Source: an uncultured Eubacteriales bacterium (lineage in GTDB: Bacteria > Bacillota > Clostridia > Oscillospirales > Oscillospiraceae). From it: DNA of 42,552 nucleotides. This document shows positions 7,141 to 14,524 of the stretch, piece by piece (position 1 is the first letter of the stretch; every line of letters starts with the position of its first letter). The DNA lies in contig OMZQ01000019.1 of the NCBI GenBank assembly GCA_900315595.1, positions 1 to 42,552 of the forward strand, read 5' to 3'. The notes under the pieces are model-generated. The model searched no databases. It was not told the origin of the DNA and saw only the letters and a list, made by a program, of their open reading frames with translations. The position numbers and the translations under genes were made by a program.

Positions 7141-7444
7141 TAGGGACTAGGGACTAGGGATCAGGGACTAAGGTTTATAGGCAGCAGGCAATAGGCAATA
7201 GGAGACGGGGAACTGGAGCCGTAGGGCGGCCAGACTCTGGCCGCCGTCCCACCGGGTGGCAGACAGCGCGGCGGCCTGGGGTCAGGCCGCCCTACGGCTC
7301 CTGTTGCCGAAACCCGATTGCCTTGTCGAAACGACCCCTCATCCGCCTCGCTTCGCTCGGCACCTTCCCCCCAAGGGGGGAAGGCTCTGTCGGAGCCCTA
7401 GCAAGCTGGCCGCACCCGCCCGGCGCGGAGGCCGGGCGGGTGCG
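7141..7444. repeat. Mosaic repeat block
   Basis: Three parts: degenerate AGGGACTAGGGATC-type microrepeats (7141-7175), the GTAGGGCGGCCAG..CTGGCCGCC hairpin (7220-7252) and CTTCCCCCC/GGGGGGAAG plus a 12-bp GC-rich stem GCACCCGCCCGG/CCGGGCGGGTGC (7411-7444). The last hairpin lies just behind the AIM24 stop and may end that transcript, although it has no U run. No gene is supported here. Confidence 0.75.
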
Positions 7445-7454
7445 GTCGGTTCGG

Positions 7455-8132
7455 TTACTTTCCGGTGGGAATGAAGGGGCGGATCGCGGCGGCGACGCCG
7501 GAGATCGGCATGGTCTGGAGCACGATCCGGCCGGGGCCGGTGATGACGGTGTTGAAGAAACCCTCGCCGCCGAAGAACTTGTTCTTCAGGCCGGGAACCG
7601 TCTGGATGTCCATGGAGCAGGTGGCGTCCATCATGGCAAGGTAGCCGGTATCGACGATCATCTGCTGACCGGGCGCAAGATCGTATTCGATGGCGGCGCC
7701 GTCGATTTCCAGGAAGGCGATGCCGCTGCCGGACAGGCGCTGCATGATGAAGCCCTCGCCGCCGAAGAAGCCCGCGCCGAGCTTTTTCTGGAAGTGGACG
7801 GAGAGCTCAACGCTCCGCTCAGAGGCCAGGAAGGCCGCCTTCTGCGCGATCACGTCGCGGCCCGGGGTGATCTGGACCGCCCGGATGGAGCCAGGGAAGC
7901 TGGAGGCAAAGGCGATCATGCCGGGGCCGCCCTGGGCGGTATAGATGTTCTGGAAAATCGCTTCGCCGCTGAACATTCTGCCAAAGGCCTTGCCCAGACC
8001 GCCCGCAGCGGTCTCCATCTTCATATTGGGAGACATCCAGGACATCGAGCCGCGCTCGGTGATCATGGATTCGCCGGGCGCAAGGTTACAGGTAACGACG
8101 GGAAGATCGTTTCCGAGGATCGTGTATTGCAT
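7455..8132 (-). CDS. AIM24/TIGR00266 family protein
   Basis: A 225-aa all-beta protein of the AIM24 family, widespread in bacteria and related to a yeast mitochondrial protein; the biochemical role is unknown. Family features are visible: repeated glycine-rich strands, L-A-P-G-E-S-M-I-T-E-R-G near the N-terminus, G-A-G-F-F-G-G-E-G-F in the middle and K-F-F-G-G-E-G-F-F near the C-terminus, plus L-A-P-G-Q-Q-M-I-V-D-T-G. There is no signal peptide or membrane segment. Two ATGs are possible, 8141 and 8132; AAGGA lies directly on the first but 8 bases from the second, so 8132 (MQYTILG) is chosen. It is monocistronic with its own promoter. Confidence 0.9.
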   Translation of the reverse strand: MQYTILGNDLPVVTCNLAPGESMITERGSMSWMSPNMKMETAAGGLGKAFGRMFSGEAIFQNIYTAQGGPGMIAFASSFPGSIRAVQITPGRDVIAQKAAFLASERSVELSVHFQKKLGAGFFGGEGFIMQRLSGSGIAFLEIDGAAIEYDLAPGQQMIVDTGYLAMMDATCSMDIQTVPGLKNKFFGGEGFFNTVITGPGRIVLQTMPISGVAAAIRPFIPTGK

Positions 8133-8197
8133 CGTTTTCATCCTTCTTTCTCATATAGATGCGGCGAACAAGGGCCGCGGGCTTTCACCCTCTTATA

Positions 8198-8226
8198 ATT
8201 ATACTACAGCCGCTGAAAAATGTAAA
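8198..8226 (-). promoter_or_regulatory. Sigma-A promoter of the AIM24-family gene
   Basis: On the minus strand TTTACA (8221-8226), 17-bp spacer, TATAAT (8198-8203), about 65 bp upstream of the start. Confidence 0.88.
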
Positions 8227-8259
8227 GGCGGAATTCACAATTCTGCCGGTAAGGTAAGC

Positions 8260-8303
8260 AGGGACTAGGGATCAGGGATTAGGGAATAGGGATCAGGGAT
8301 TAG
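8260..8303. repeat. Degenerate GGGAnnA microrepeats
   Basis: Six consecutive 7-8-nt units of the form GGGACTA, GGGATCA, GGGATTA, GGGAATA. The same unit is found at 7141-7175 and in both orientations at 23871-23982. Confidence 0.8.
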
Positions 8304-8308
8304 GAGCC

Positions 8309-8590
8309 GTAGGGGCGCGTATCCACGCGCCCGGTTCCGCGAAGCGGAACAAATCGCCCGCAAGGGCGATGCTGCCCGTGTGAATTACACAATCCCGTAT
8401 CGTCATTTGCCTCCGGCAAATTGCATTCGTTCCGAATGCCGGACAAGCTTGTCCCTACGGCAGAGAATGACCGTTTTCGGTTTTTTCGGTGGGGCTCTGT
8501 TGTCGATCCGTGCGGGCGCGTGGATACTCGCCCCTACGAGGCTGGCGGTCGTCGGCGGGCGCGTGGATACGCGCCCCTACGAGGCGCTGC
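8309..8590. repeat. Composite palindromic repeat block
   Basis: Begins GTAGGGGCGCGT and strings together short hairpins: GCGCGTATCCACGCGC, TTCCGCGAAGCGGAA, ATCGCCCGCAAGGGCGAT, TTTGCCTCCGGCAAA, GCATTCGTTCCGAATGC and GGACAAGCTTGTCC ending in CTAC, then two copies of the 40-bp-type unit seen at 151-310. Nearly the whole string recurs in inverse order at 28347-28795. The stretch 8591-8720 holds T/C-rich AATTCTC motifs but no gene. Confidence 0.88.
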
Positions 8591-8722
8591 GTTTCGGAAC
8601 GTTGGCGCAGCCAATTTCAATCCTCCCTCTCAATTCTCCCTTTTCAATTCTCAATTCAGCGGCTGGGATTGGGGCTGAACTGTTACCTGCGCCCCTTCCG
8701 CCGACTTTCTCCCCCGAAACAC

Positions 8723-8751
8723 TTGCAAGGCCGGGAAAACTGTGGTAAAAT
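8723..8751 (+). promoter_or_regulatory. Sigma-A promoter of the radical SAM operon
   Basis: TTGCAA (8723-8728), 17-bp spacer, TAAAAT (8746-8751). The start codon is 33 bp downstream with AGGAGGGA in between. It probably drives the co-directional genes to at least alr. Confidence 0.8.
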
Positions 8752-8784
8752 AGAGTTTCAAACAAGGACGAGGAGGGACCCGCC

Positions 8785-9636
8785 GTGCGGTTTGCAAAGG
8801 CCTACGTGGAGATCACGAACGTGTGCAACCTCTCCTGCTCCTTCTGCCCGAAGACGAAACGGGCGCCGGGGTTTCTCACTGCGGCGGACTTTGAGACGAT
8901 CGCCCGGCGGCTCTCCGGCTGGACGGAGTACCTCTACTTTCACCTGATGGGCGAGCCGCTGCTCCACCCGGAGCTGGAGACCTTCCTGCGGATCGCCGGA
9001 GATCTCGGCTTCCGCGTGATCCTGACCACGAACGCCGTCCTGCTGCCCCAGGCCGGGCCGACCCTGCTGAACGCGCCCACCCTGCACAAGGTCAATCTCT
9101 CGCTGCAGTCCTTCGAGGGAAACGGCGGCAGAGAGGCGGAAAATTATGTAAACCAGTGCGCTGAGTTCGCGGCGCAGGCCGCCGCGCGCGGGGTTCTGAT
9201 CAACCTCCGGCTCTGGAATCTGGACGGCGCGGACACGAAGGGCCGGAACCGCGAAAACGGGCAGATCCTGGAGGCTCTGGCCCGGCGCTTCCCGCAGCCC
9301 TGGACGCCCAGCCGGGGCGGGTCGCGTCTTGCCCCCGGCGTCTATCTGAACTGGGGCGAGACCTTCCGCTGGCCGGATCTGAACGAGCAGGCAATCAGCG
9401 CCAGCCATTTCTGCTACGGTCTGCGCGACCAGCTCGGCGTGCTCTGCGACGGGACCGTAGTCCCCTGCTGTCTGGATCACGAGGGGGACGTCCCGCTCGG
9501 AAATCTGCTGCGGGAGGACCTGCAAACGATTCTGGACCGTCCCCGCACGCAGGCCGTGATTGAGGGCTTCCGGCGCGGTGAGGCCGTGGAGCCGCTTTGT
9601 CAGCGCTGCGGATACGCGACCCGCTTCCGCGCCTGA
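8785..9636 (+). CDS. Radical SAM/SPASM domain protein
   Basis: A 283-aa enzyme that should use a [4Fe-4S] cluster to cleave SAM. The cluster motif CNLSCSFC is at residues 14-21 (CxxxCxxC). Further radical-SAM landmarks are F-H-L-M-G-E-P-L-L-H-P (GEP motif) and T-T-N-A. The C-terminal third has a SPASM-type cysteine set: C-Y-G, L-C-D-G-T-V-V-P-C-C-L-D and C-Q-R-C-G-Y, which usually binds an auxiliary cluster. The substrate is unknown: no peptide precursor gene is adjacent, and the following genes are nnrD and alr, so a role in RiPP maturation is not supported. The GTG start is preceded by AGGAGGGA with 7-nt spacing. Confidence 0.92.
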   Translation: MRFAKAYVEITNVCNLSCSFCPKTKRAPGFLTAADFETIARRLSGWTEYLYFHLMGEPLLHPELETFLRIAGDLGFRVILTTNAVLLPQAGPTLLNAPTLHKVNLSLQSFEGNGGREAENYVNQCAEFAAQAAARGVLINLRLWNLDGADTKGRNRENGQILEALARRFPQPWTPSRGGSRLAPGVYLNWGETFRWPDLNEQAISASHFCYGLRDQLGVLCDGTVVPCCLDHEGDVPLGNLLREDLQTILDRPRTQAVIEGFRRGEAVEPLCQRCGYATRFRA

Positions 9637-9667
9637 CGCCTGAATCATTTTATAAGGAGCGATTGCC

Positions 9668-10573
9668 ATGATAACGCGTATGAATGCCGCTTTGAAGCGG
9701 ATGCAGCAGCTTGCGCGAGACGGCTGCAGGATCATGGACGAGGACAAGGTGGATGCGCTGCTGCCGCGTCGGGACCGAAACGCCCACAAGGGCAATTTCG
9801 GACGGGTCCTGATCCTGGCCGGAAGCGTCGGCTACACCGGCGCGCCCTGTCTGGCGGCGGAGGCCGCTCTGCGCACGGGCGCGGGGCTGATCTTCGTCGG
9901 CGTGCCGGAGGCCGTCTACCCCATCGTCGCCCAGAAGCTGGACGAGCCGATGGTCTTTCCCCTCCCCTGCGACGAGGCCGGGCGGCTGAACACCCGGGCC
10001 GTTCCGGAGATCGTCCGGCGGCTGGAGGGCTGCGACGCCTGTCTGATCGGGCCGGGTCTCGGTCGGAGCGAAGCCATTCTGGACGCCGTCTCCGCCGTTC
10101 TGACCCACGCCAAATGCCCCGTGATCCTGGACGCGGACGGCATAAACTGTCTGGAGGGGCATATAGATGTTCTGGGACAGGCAGGCTGTCCGGTCATTCT
10201 GACGCCTCACGACGGCGAGTTCCGGCGGCTCGGCGGGGATCCCGCGCCGGAGGTCCGCTACGAAAGCGCGAAGGCGCTTGCGGAGCGCTGGGGCGTGACC
10301 CTGCTGCTCAAGGGCCACCGGACGCTGACCCTCGGCGGCGGGAAGGTCTGGCTGAATCCGAACGGCAACCCCGGCATGGCCACCGGCGGAAGCGGGGACG
10401 TGCTGGCGGGGATCATCCTCTCCCTCCTCGGTCAGGGGCTTGCGCCGCTGGACGCAGCCGCTGCCGGGGCGTGGCTCCACGGCGCGGTCGGTGATTTCTG
10501 CGCCGAGGCCTGGGGCGAATACGGGATGACGCCGACGGACATGATCGCCTGTCTGCCCGAATTTCTGAAATAG
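9668..10573 (+). CDS. nnrD: ADP-dependent (S)-NAD(P)H-hydrate dehydratase
   Basis: Repairs damaged NAD(P)H hydrates by ADP-dependent dehydration. The 301-aa protein is a YjeF C-terminal (ribokinase-like) domain: N-A-H-K-G-N-F-G-R-V near residue 40, L-I-G-P-G-L-G-R, L-D-A-D-G-I-N, L-T-P-H-D-G-E and the N-P-N-G-N-P-G-M-A-T-G-G-S-G-D-V-L-A-G signature with its catalytic Asp. The epimerase (YjeF N) domain that is often fused to it is absent, and no separate nnrE is in the window. An N-terminal extension of some 20 residues precedes the domain. AAGGAG is 8 bases before the ATG; the gene lies 31 bp behind the radical SAM gene in the same operon. Confidence 0.95.
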   Translation: MITRMNAALKRMQQLARDGCRIMDEDKVDALLPRRDRNAHKGNFGRVLILAGSVGYTGAPCLAAEAALRTGAGLIFVGVPEAVYPIVAQKLDEPMVFPLPCDEAGRLNTRAVPEIVRRLEGCDACLIGPGLGRSEAILDAVSAVLTHAKCPVILDADGINCLEGHIDVLGQAGCPVILTPHDGEFRRLGGDPAPEVRYESAKALAERWGVTLLLKGHRTLTLGGGKVWLNPNGNPGMATGGSGDVLAGIILSLLGQGLAPLDAAAAGAWLHGAVGDFCAEAWGEYGMTPTDMIACLPEFLK

Positions 10574-10585
10574 GACGTGATCTCA

Positions 10586-11194
10586 GTGCGGCGGATGCTT
10601 GCCGTACTGCCGATGCTGCTTTGCCTGCTGTGCGCCTGCGGCGGCAAGGAAAAAACCGTTCAGGCGACGATGGACTTCCGCACCGGTCTGCTTGCAGCGG
10701 GCGGCTGCGGCTTTCATCTGGAGGCGGCGGAGGATCTGGACGGGCTGGTCTGGGAATTCGCTCTGGACTGCGCCTGCGGGACCGACGGGACCGCCGCGCT
10801 GACCGTGACCGCGCCGGAGGGCGTGGCAGGGATCACCGCCCGGATGGAGGGCGGGACCGGGAAGCTGTGCTTTGACGGCACGGCGGCGGCCTTCGGTCTG
10901 GCGGAGGATGCCCGACTGGCTCCGCTTGCGGTCCCCGCGACCCTGGTTCGCGCCTGGACCGAGGGCTATATCGCCTCGTCCGGCCCGGACGGGAACGAAA
11001 CGCTTGCCGTCTATGAGCTGGGCTGGGACGAGGACTGCATGAAGGTCTTCACCTGGTTCGGCCCGGACGGCACGCCGACGCGCGCGGAGCTCTCCCTGGG
11101 CGGAGAGGTGCTTTGCAAAACAGAAATCACCGGCTTCCGCACGGAGGCCGGATACGGAGGAAGCAATGAAACTGCTGAGGAGAACCTGGGCTGA
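10586..11194 (+). CDS. Putative lipoprotein of unknown function
   Basis: A 202-aa protein with a short lipoprotein signal (hydrophobic run after M-R-R-M, lipobox ending L-C-A-C followed by G-G-K). The mature part is beta-rich with many Gly/Thr and no recognised motif. GTG starts at 10577 and 10586 and an ATG at 10595 are all possible; AGGA at 10572-10575 sits on the first but 10 bases before the second, so 10586 is preferred. It follows nnrD by 12 bp and overlaps alr by 29 bp, so it is surely translated as part of the operon. The neighbours suggest a cell-envelope context but no function. Confidence 0.82.
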   Translation: MRRMLAVLPMLLCLLCACGGKEKTVQATMDFRTGLLAAGGCGFHLEAAEDLDGLVWEFALDCACGTDGTAALTVTAPEGVAGITARMEGGTGKLCFDGTAAAFGLAEDARLAPLAVPATLVRAWTEGYIASSGPDGNETLAVYELGWDEDCMKVFTWFGPDGTPTRAELSLGGEVLCKTEITGFRTEAGYGGSNETAEENLG

Positions 11195-12341
11195 CGTCTC
11201 ACTGGACAATCTGGCCCACAACTACGGGCTTCTGCGCGGGATGGTGCCCGCCGACTGCCGCTTTCTGGGCGTGGTCAAGGCCGACGCCTACGGTCACGGC
11301 GCCCTTCCGATCAGCCGCAGGCTGTCGGAGCTCGGCGCGGACTATCTGGCGGTCTCCAACATGGAGGAGGCCGTCCAGCTCCGGCGCGGCGGCATCCGCC
11401 AGCCGATCCTGATCCTGGGCTACACCCCGCCGTTTTACGCCGAGGACCTGGTGGACATGGGCATCCGGCAGGAGATCCACTCGCTGGAATACGCCGGGCA
11501 GCTCAACGAGGCCTTGCGGGGTACGGCCAAGCGGCTCAAGGCCCATCTCAAGCTGGACACCGGCATGTCCCGGCTGGGCTTCTTCGCCTATGACAACGGG
11601 CAGACCGCGGACGAGCTGCGCACCGCTGCCCGGATGGAGCATATCTATCCGGAGGGCGTTTTCACGCACTTCCCGGTCGCCGATTCCTGCGACCCGGACG
11701 ACGCGGCCTTCACCCGCCTGCAATTCGACCGCTTTCTGCAGATGATCTCAGCCCTGGAGGGCATGGGCGTCCGCTTTGAGCTGCGCCACTGCTGCAACTC
11801 CGGCGCGACCCTGCTCCATCCGGAGTACGCCCTGGATATGATCCGGCCAGGCATCGCCACCTACGGTCTGGCCCCCAGCCCGGAGATGGAGGGGCGGTTC
11901 GATCTGCGCCCGCTGATGAGTCTCAAGACCACGGTCTCTCAGATCCGGGACTTTGCGCCGGGCGTCTCGGTCAGCTACGGGCGCACCTACGTCACGCCCG
12001 GACCCAGGCGGATCGCCGTCCTCTCCATCGGCTATGCCGACGGGCTCTCCCGCTCCCTTTCCAACCGCGCCTGCTTCCTGCTGCGCGGAAAGCGGGTCCC
12101 GGTGGTGGGGCGGATCTGCATGGATATGTGCATGGCGGACGTGACCGGGGTCCCGGACGCCGCCGTGGGCGACACCGTGACGGTCTTCGGCTCCGACGGC
12201 GGCGCGGAGGCCCCGCTGAGCGAGATGGCGGAGCAGCTCAACACGATCACCTACGAGATCCTCTGCGATATCAACAAGCGCATCCCGCGCATCTATCTGG
12301 ACGGCGACCAGCGGCTGGATATTTTACAGTACATCGTCTGA
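11166..12341 (+). CDS. alr: Alanine racemase
   Basis: PLP enzyme converting L- to D-alanine for peptidoglycan. The 391-aa length is normal. The PLP lysine is K38 in VVKADAYGHG and the catalytic tyrosine is Y271 in SVSYGRTY; H-L-K-L-D-T-G-M-S-R-L-G and the R-P-G-I-A-T-Y-G motif are also present. The ATG at 11166 has GGAGG four bases upstream and gives W-A-D-V-S-L-D-N-L as in other Alr proteins. The start lies inside the preceding lipoprotein gene, indicating coupling. mazF follows after 104 bp, an arrangement like Bacillus alr-ndoAI-ndoA but without the antitoxin. Confidence 0.97.
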   Translation: MKLLRRTWADVSLDNLAHNYGLLRGMVPADCRFLGVVKADAYGHGALPISRRLSELGADYLAVSNMEEAVQLRRGGIRQPILILGYTPPFYAEDLVDMGIRQEIHSLEYAGQLNEALRGTAKRLKAHLKLDTGMSRLGFFAYDNGQTADELRTAARMEHIYPEGVFTHFPVADSCDPDDAAFTRLQFDRFLQMISALEGMGVRFELRHCCNSGATLLHPEYALDMIRPGIATYGLAPSPEMEGRFDLRPLMSLKTTVSQIRDFAPGVSVSYGRTYVTPGPRRIAVLSIGYADGLSRSLSNRACFLLRGKRVPVVGRICMDMCMADVTGVPDAAVGDTVTVFGSDGGAEAPLSEMAEQLNTITYEILCDINKRIPRIYLDGDQRLDILQYIV

Positions 12342-12445
12342 AAAACTGACGTTTTTCGACGCGCGCGCATAGCATGGCACGGAAGTATAAATCCCCGTTC
12401 CCCGTGGAAGAATAGGGGCAGGATTTACGCGGAGTGTGATGCAGT

Positions 12446-12793
12446 ATGGACAACGTCAGACGCGGAGATATTTTCTACGCCGATCTCAGCCCGGTGGTCG
12501 GCAGCGAGCAGGGCGGGACCCGTCCGGTCCTGATCGTGCAGAACGACACCGGCAACCGGCATTCCCCCACCGTGATCGCCGCGGCGATCACAAGCCAGCT
12601 CGGCAAGGCAAGGCTGCCCACCCACATCACGGTGACGGGGCCGGAAACCGGGCTGCCAAAGGCCTCGGTCATCCTGCTGGAGCAGGTTCGGACGCTTGAC
12701 AAGCGCCGCCTGCGCGAGCACATGGGCCGGCTGACGGACGACCAGATGCGCCGCGTGGACGACGCGCTGGAGGTCAGCTTCGGCCTGAAATAA
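12446..12793 (+). CDS. ndoA: MazF/EndoA-type mRNA interferase, no adjacent antitoxin
   Basis: Ribosome-independent endoribonuclease toxin (PemK/MazF fold) of 115 aa, very similar along its whole length to Bacillus subtilis Endo[20 protein letters not shown] near the start, L-P-T-H and S-V-I-L-L-E-Q-type strands later. The catalytic pair is predicted at R26 ([12 protein letters not shown]) and T49 (AAAITSQLG), matching R25 and T48 of EndoA. The known antitoxin gene (ndoAI, about 90 codons) should lie between alr and ndoA, but only 104 bp separate them. The ATG at 12446 has GGAG 11 bases upstream; an in-frame codon farther upstream is not supported. The antitoxin may be elsewhere or regulation may differ. 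Confidence 0.95.
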   Translation: MDNVRRGDIFYADLSPVVGSEQGGTRPVLIVQNDTGNRHSPTVIAAAITSQLGKARLPTHITVTGPETGLPKASVILLEQVRTLDKRRLREHMGRLTDDQMRRVDDALEVSFGLK

Positions 12794-12801
12794 GCATGAA
12801 G

Positions 12802-12849
12802 CACGCTCCCCTCCGCATAGAATGTGCGGAAGGGAGCGTGGTTTGATTT
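12802..12849 (+). terminator. Probable terminator after mazF
   Basis: Stem CACGCTCCC..TCCGCA with one mismatch and TGCGGA..GGGAGCGTG, followed by the T-rich GTTTGATTTG. The start region of the next gene lies on its right arm, so it may instead regulate read-through into that gene. Confidence 0.6.
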
Positions 12850-13441
12850 GGAGCAAACGATTTGGTACCGGGGCAAGGCCGCCGGAGCGGTTCGGATGGA
12901 GGAAGACGGGCTGTATTGGAAGCTGGAGGCCAGGCTGAACGCCGGGACCGGAGAGATCCTGCGCCTCTACGGGGTCACGGGCCTGGAGTCCGAGCCGTTC
13001 GGGGTCTTCGTGCCGGGGGCGGCAGGCTTCTGCCTGCACCGGCGGCTCTCGCGCCGGGCCGTACCGGCTCCGCCGGAGCGCTGGACTGCGGGCGGGGCCG
13101 AGGGCGCGTTCCGGCCCTGGGTCGGAACGGTCGAGGGCGAGGAGATCCGCTTTGCCCTGCTCGCCCCGGCGGACGAGGCGGAGCCGGACGGCGCGGCGCA
13201 GGCAGCGGAGGCACGTCAGCTTCTGGCCCTCCCGGCGGACTGCCCGCCCCTGCCGCTGGCGGAGTACGCCGCTGCAATGGAGCCGCGGGAGCTTGGCGGG
13301 ACGAAATGGCTGGTCCTGCCTCTGCGGGACGGAGCGGTGGAATGGGCGGAGGCGGAGCAGCCGGAAGCGCCGGAGGAGAACGAAAGGCAGTCAGCGGAAA
13401 ATCTGCCAGCCGGGCCGCCGTGCGTTGAAATTGAGAATTGA
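12848..13441 (+). CDS. Hypothetical protein
   Basis: A 197-aa protein that I do not recognise. It starts with a W-Y-R-G-K-A-A-G-A-V-R-M-E-E-D-G-L-Y-W-K-L-E-A pattern that looks like beta strands, followed by G-E-I-L-R-L-Y-G and G-V-F-V-P, and ends in an acidic, Ala/Glu/Pro-rich tail. No signal peptide or membrane helix. TTG at 12848 is the best start (GGGAG 11 bases upstream); a GTG at 12824 in the same frame lies inside the hairpin loop and has no binding site. The last codons and the stop fall in an AATTGAGAATTG repeat that recurs at about 8640, so the C-terminus was probably altered by repeat insertion. GC-skewed codon use supports it being real. Confidence 0.65.
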   Translation: MEQTIWYRGKAAGAVRMEEDGLYWKLEARLNAGTGEILRLYGVTGLESEPFGVFVPGAAGFCLHRRLSRRAVPAPPERWTAGGAEGAFRPWVGTVEGEEIRFALLAPADEAEPDGAAQAAEARQLLALPADCPPLPLAEYAAAMEPRELGGTKWLVLPLRDGAVEWAEAEQPEAPEENERQSAENLPAGPPCVEIEN

Positions 13442-13486
13442 AAACGGAAAATTTGGTCAATCGTCACCAGTCAACAGGCGATAGAA

Positions 13487-13640
13487 AAAACCTCCCCTGA
13501 TAAGGGGAGGAGGAGCGTCCCGCAGGAACGCGGAGGAGGGGTAAGGTCGGACGAATGCCTTGTTTTCGATAGCGCGCTCGTCGGCAGCTTACCCCTCCAC
13601 CAGCTTCGCCGGTCCCCCTCCCCTTGTCAGGGGAGGTTTT
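13487..13640. repeat. 150-bp imperfect palindrome (MITE-like) overlapping the end of xthA
   Basis: The outer arms AAAACCTCCCCTGATAAGGGG and CCCCTTGTCAGGGGAGGTTTT are inverted, and inner arms (GGAGGGGTAAG / CTTACCCCTCC) continue the palindrome. There is no ORF for a transposase. The right arm provides the final codons and the stop of xthA at 13627. Confidence 0.85.
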
Positions 13641-14403
13641 GGATGGGTGCCGAAAGGTCGATCACCAGCTCGACCGGGCAGTGGTCGGAGCCGAAGATCT
13701 CCTGGTGGATTTTGGTTTCCCGGATCCGGTCGCGGAGGCGGTCGGAGACGACGAAGTAGTCGATGCGCCAGCCGACGTTCTTCTCGCGGGCGTGGAAGCG
13801 GTAGCTCCACCAGGAGTATTCCGCCGCGTCGGGATGCTGGAAGCGCCAGGTATCGGTGAACCCGGCGGCCAGGAGCTCGGAGAACTTGCCCCGCTCCTCA
13901 TCGGAGAAGCCCGCGTTGCCGCGGTTGGTCTTCGGGTTTTTCAGGTCGATCTCCTCATGGGCGACGTTGAGGTCGCCGCAGTAGATCACGGGCTTGACCG
14001 CGTCAAGCTGCTTCATGTATTCGCGCAGGGCGTCCTCCCAGCGCATGCGGAAGTCGATCCGCTTGAGCCCGTCCTGTGCGTTCGGGGTGTAGCAGGTGAG
14101 CAGGTAAAAATTCTCGTATTCCAGGGTGATCAGACGGCCCTCGTGGTCGAGCTCCTCCACGCCGACGCCGCAGCGGACGGACAGGGGCTTGTGCTTCGTG
14201 AAGACCGCCGTGCCGGAATAGCCCTTTTTCTCCGCAGAGTACCAGAACTGCTCGTAGCCGGGCAGGTCCAGCGTGAGCTGACCCGGCTGCATTTTGGTCT
14301 CCTGCAGGCTGAAAAAGTCGGCGTCAAGGCTATGGAACTGATCCAGAAAGCCCTTCTCCACGCAGGCGCGAAGCCCGTTGACGTTCCAGGAAAGAAAGCG
14401 CAT
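13627..14403 (-). CDS. xthA: Exodeoxyribonuclease III (AP endonuclease)
   Basis: Mg-dependent AP endonuclease/3'-5' exonuclease for base-excision repair. The 258-aa protein has the EEP motifs: N-V-N-G-L-R at 7-12, L-Q-E-T-K with the metal-binding Glu at 35, Y-S-G-T-A-V-F, G-D-L-N-V-A-H (catalytic Asp/Asn), N-V-G-W-R-I-D-Y and S-D-H-C-P-V with the catalytic His. The ATG at 14403 has GGAGGA in front. The last five residues and the stop lie in the arm of the palindromic repeat, giving a tail beyond the usual S-D-H-C-P end. It is transcribed alone from a good promoter, divergent from murT. Confidence 0.97.
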   Translation of the reverse strand: MRFLSWNVNGLRACVEKGFLDQFHSLDADFFSLQETKMQPGQLTLDLPGYEQFWYSAEKKGYSGTAVFTKHKPLSVRCGVGVEELDHEGRLITLEYENFYLLTCYTPNAQDGLKRIDFRMRWEDALREYMKQLDAVKPVIYCGDLNVAHEEIDLKNPKTNRGNAGFSDEERGKFSELLAAGFTDTWRFQHPDAAEYSWWSYRFHAREKNVGWRIDYFVVSDRLRDRIRETKIHQEIFGSDHCPVELVIDLSAPIQNLP

Positions 14404-14440
14404 ATCCGATTCCTCCGTCGATTCATACAGATTTTAGGTC

Positions 14441-14469
14441 AGTATAGCAGACTTTTCGGATAATCTCAA
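14441..14469 (-). promoter_or_regulatory. Sigma-A promoter of xthA
   Basis: On the minus strand TTGAGA (14464-14469), 17-bp spacer, TATACT (14441-14446), 38 bp before the start codon. Confidence 0.85.
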
Positions 14470-14487
14470 GAACTTCCGCGTTTTTTG

Positions 14488-14516
14488 TTGTAAAATCGTT
14501 CCGGTTGTGTTATACT
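14488..14516 (+). promoter_or_regulatory. Sigma-A promoter of murT, giving a near-leaderless transcript
   Basis: TTGTAA (14488-14493), 17-bp spacer, TATACT (14511-14516). The start codon of murT is at 14525, only 8 bases after the -10 element, so transcription would begin at or within a few bases of the ATG. It is divergent from the xthA promoter, 18 bp apart. Confidence 0.7.
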
Positions 14517-14524
14517 GATTCCGT

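Noticed and set aside
8380..8947. Frames through the 8309-8590 repeat block
   Set aside because: They encode the same repeat-derived peptide in three frames, with no function.
8785..9636. RiPP maturation cluster around the radical SAM/SPASM protein
   Set aside because: No precursor peptide, transporter or recognition domain nearby; the neighbours are housekeeping genes.
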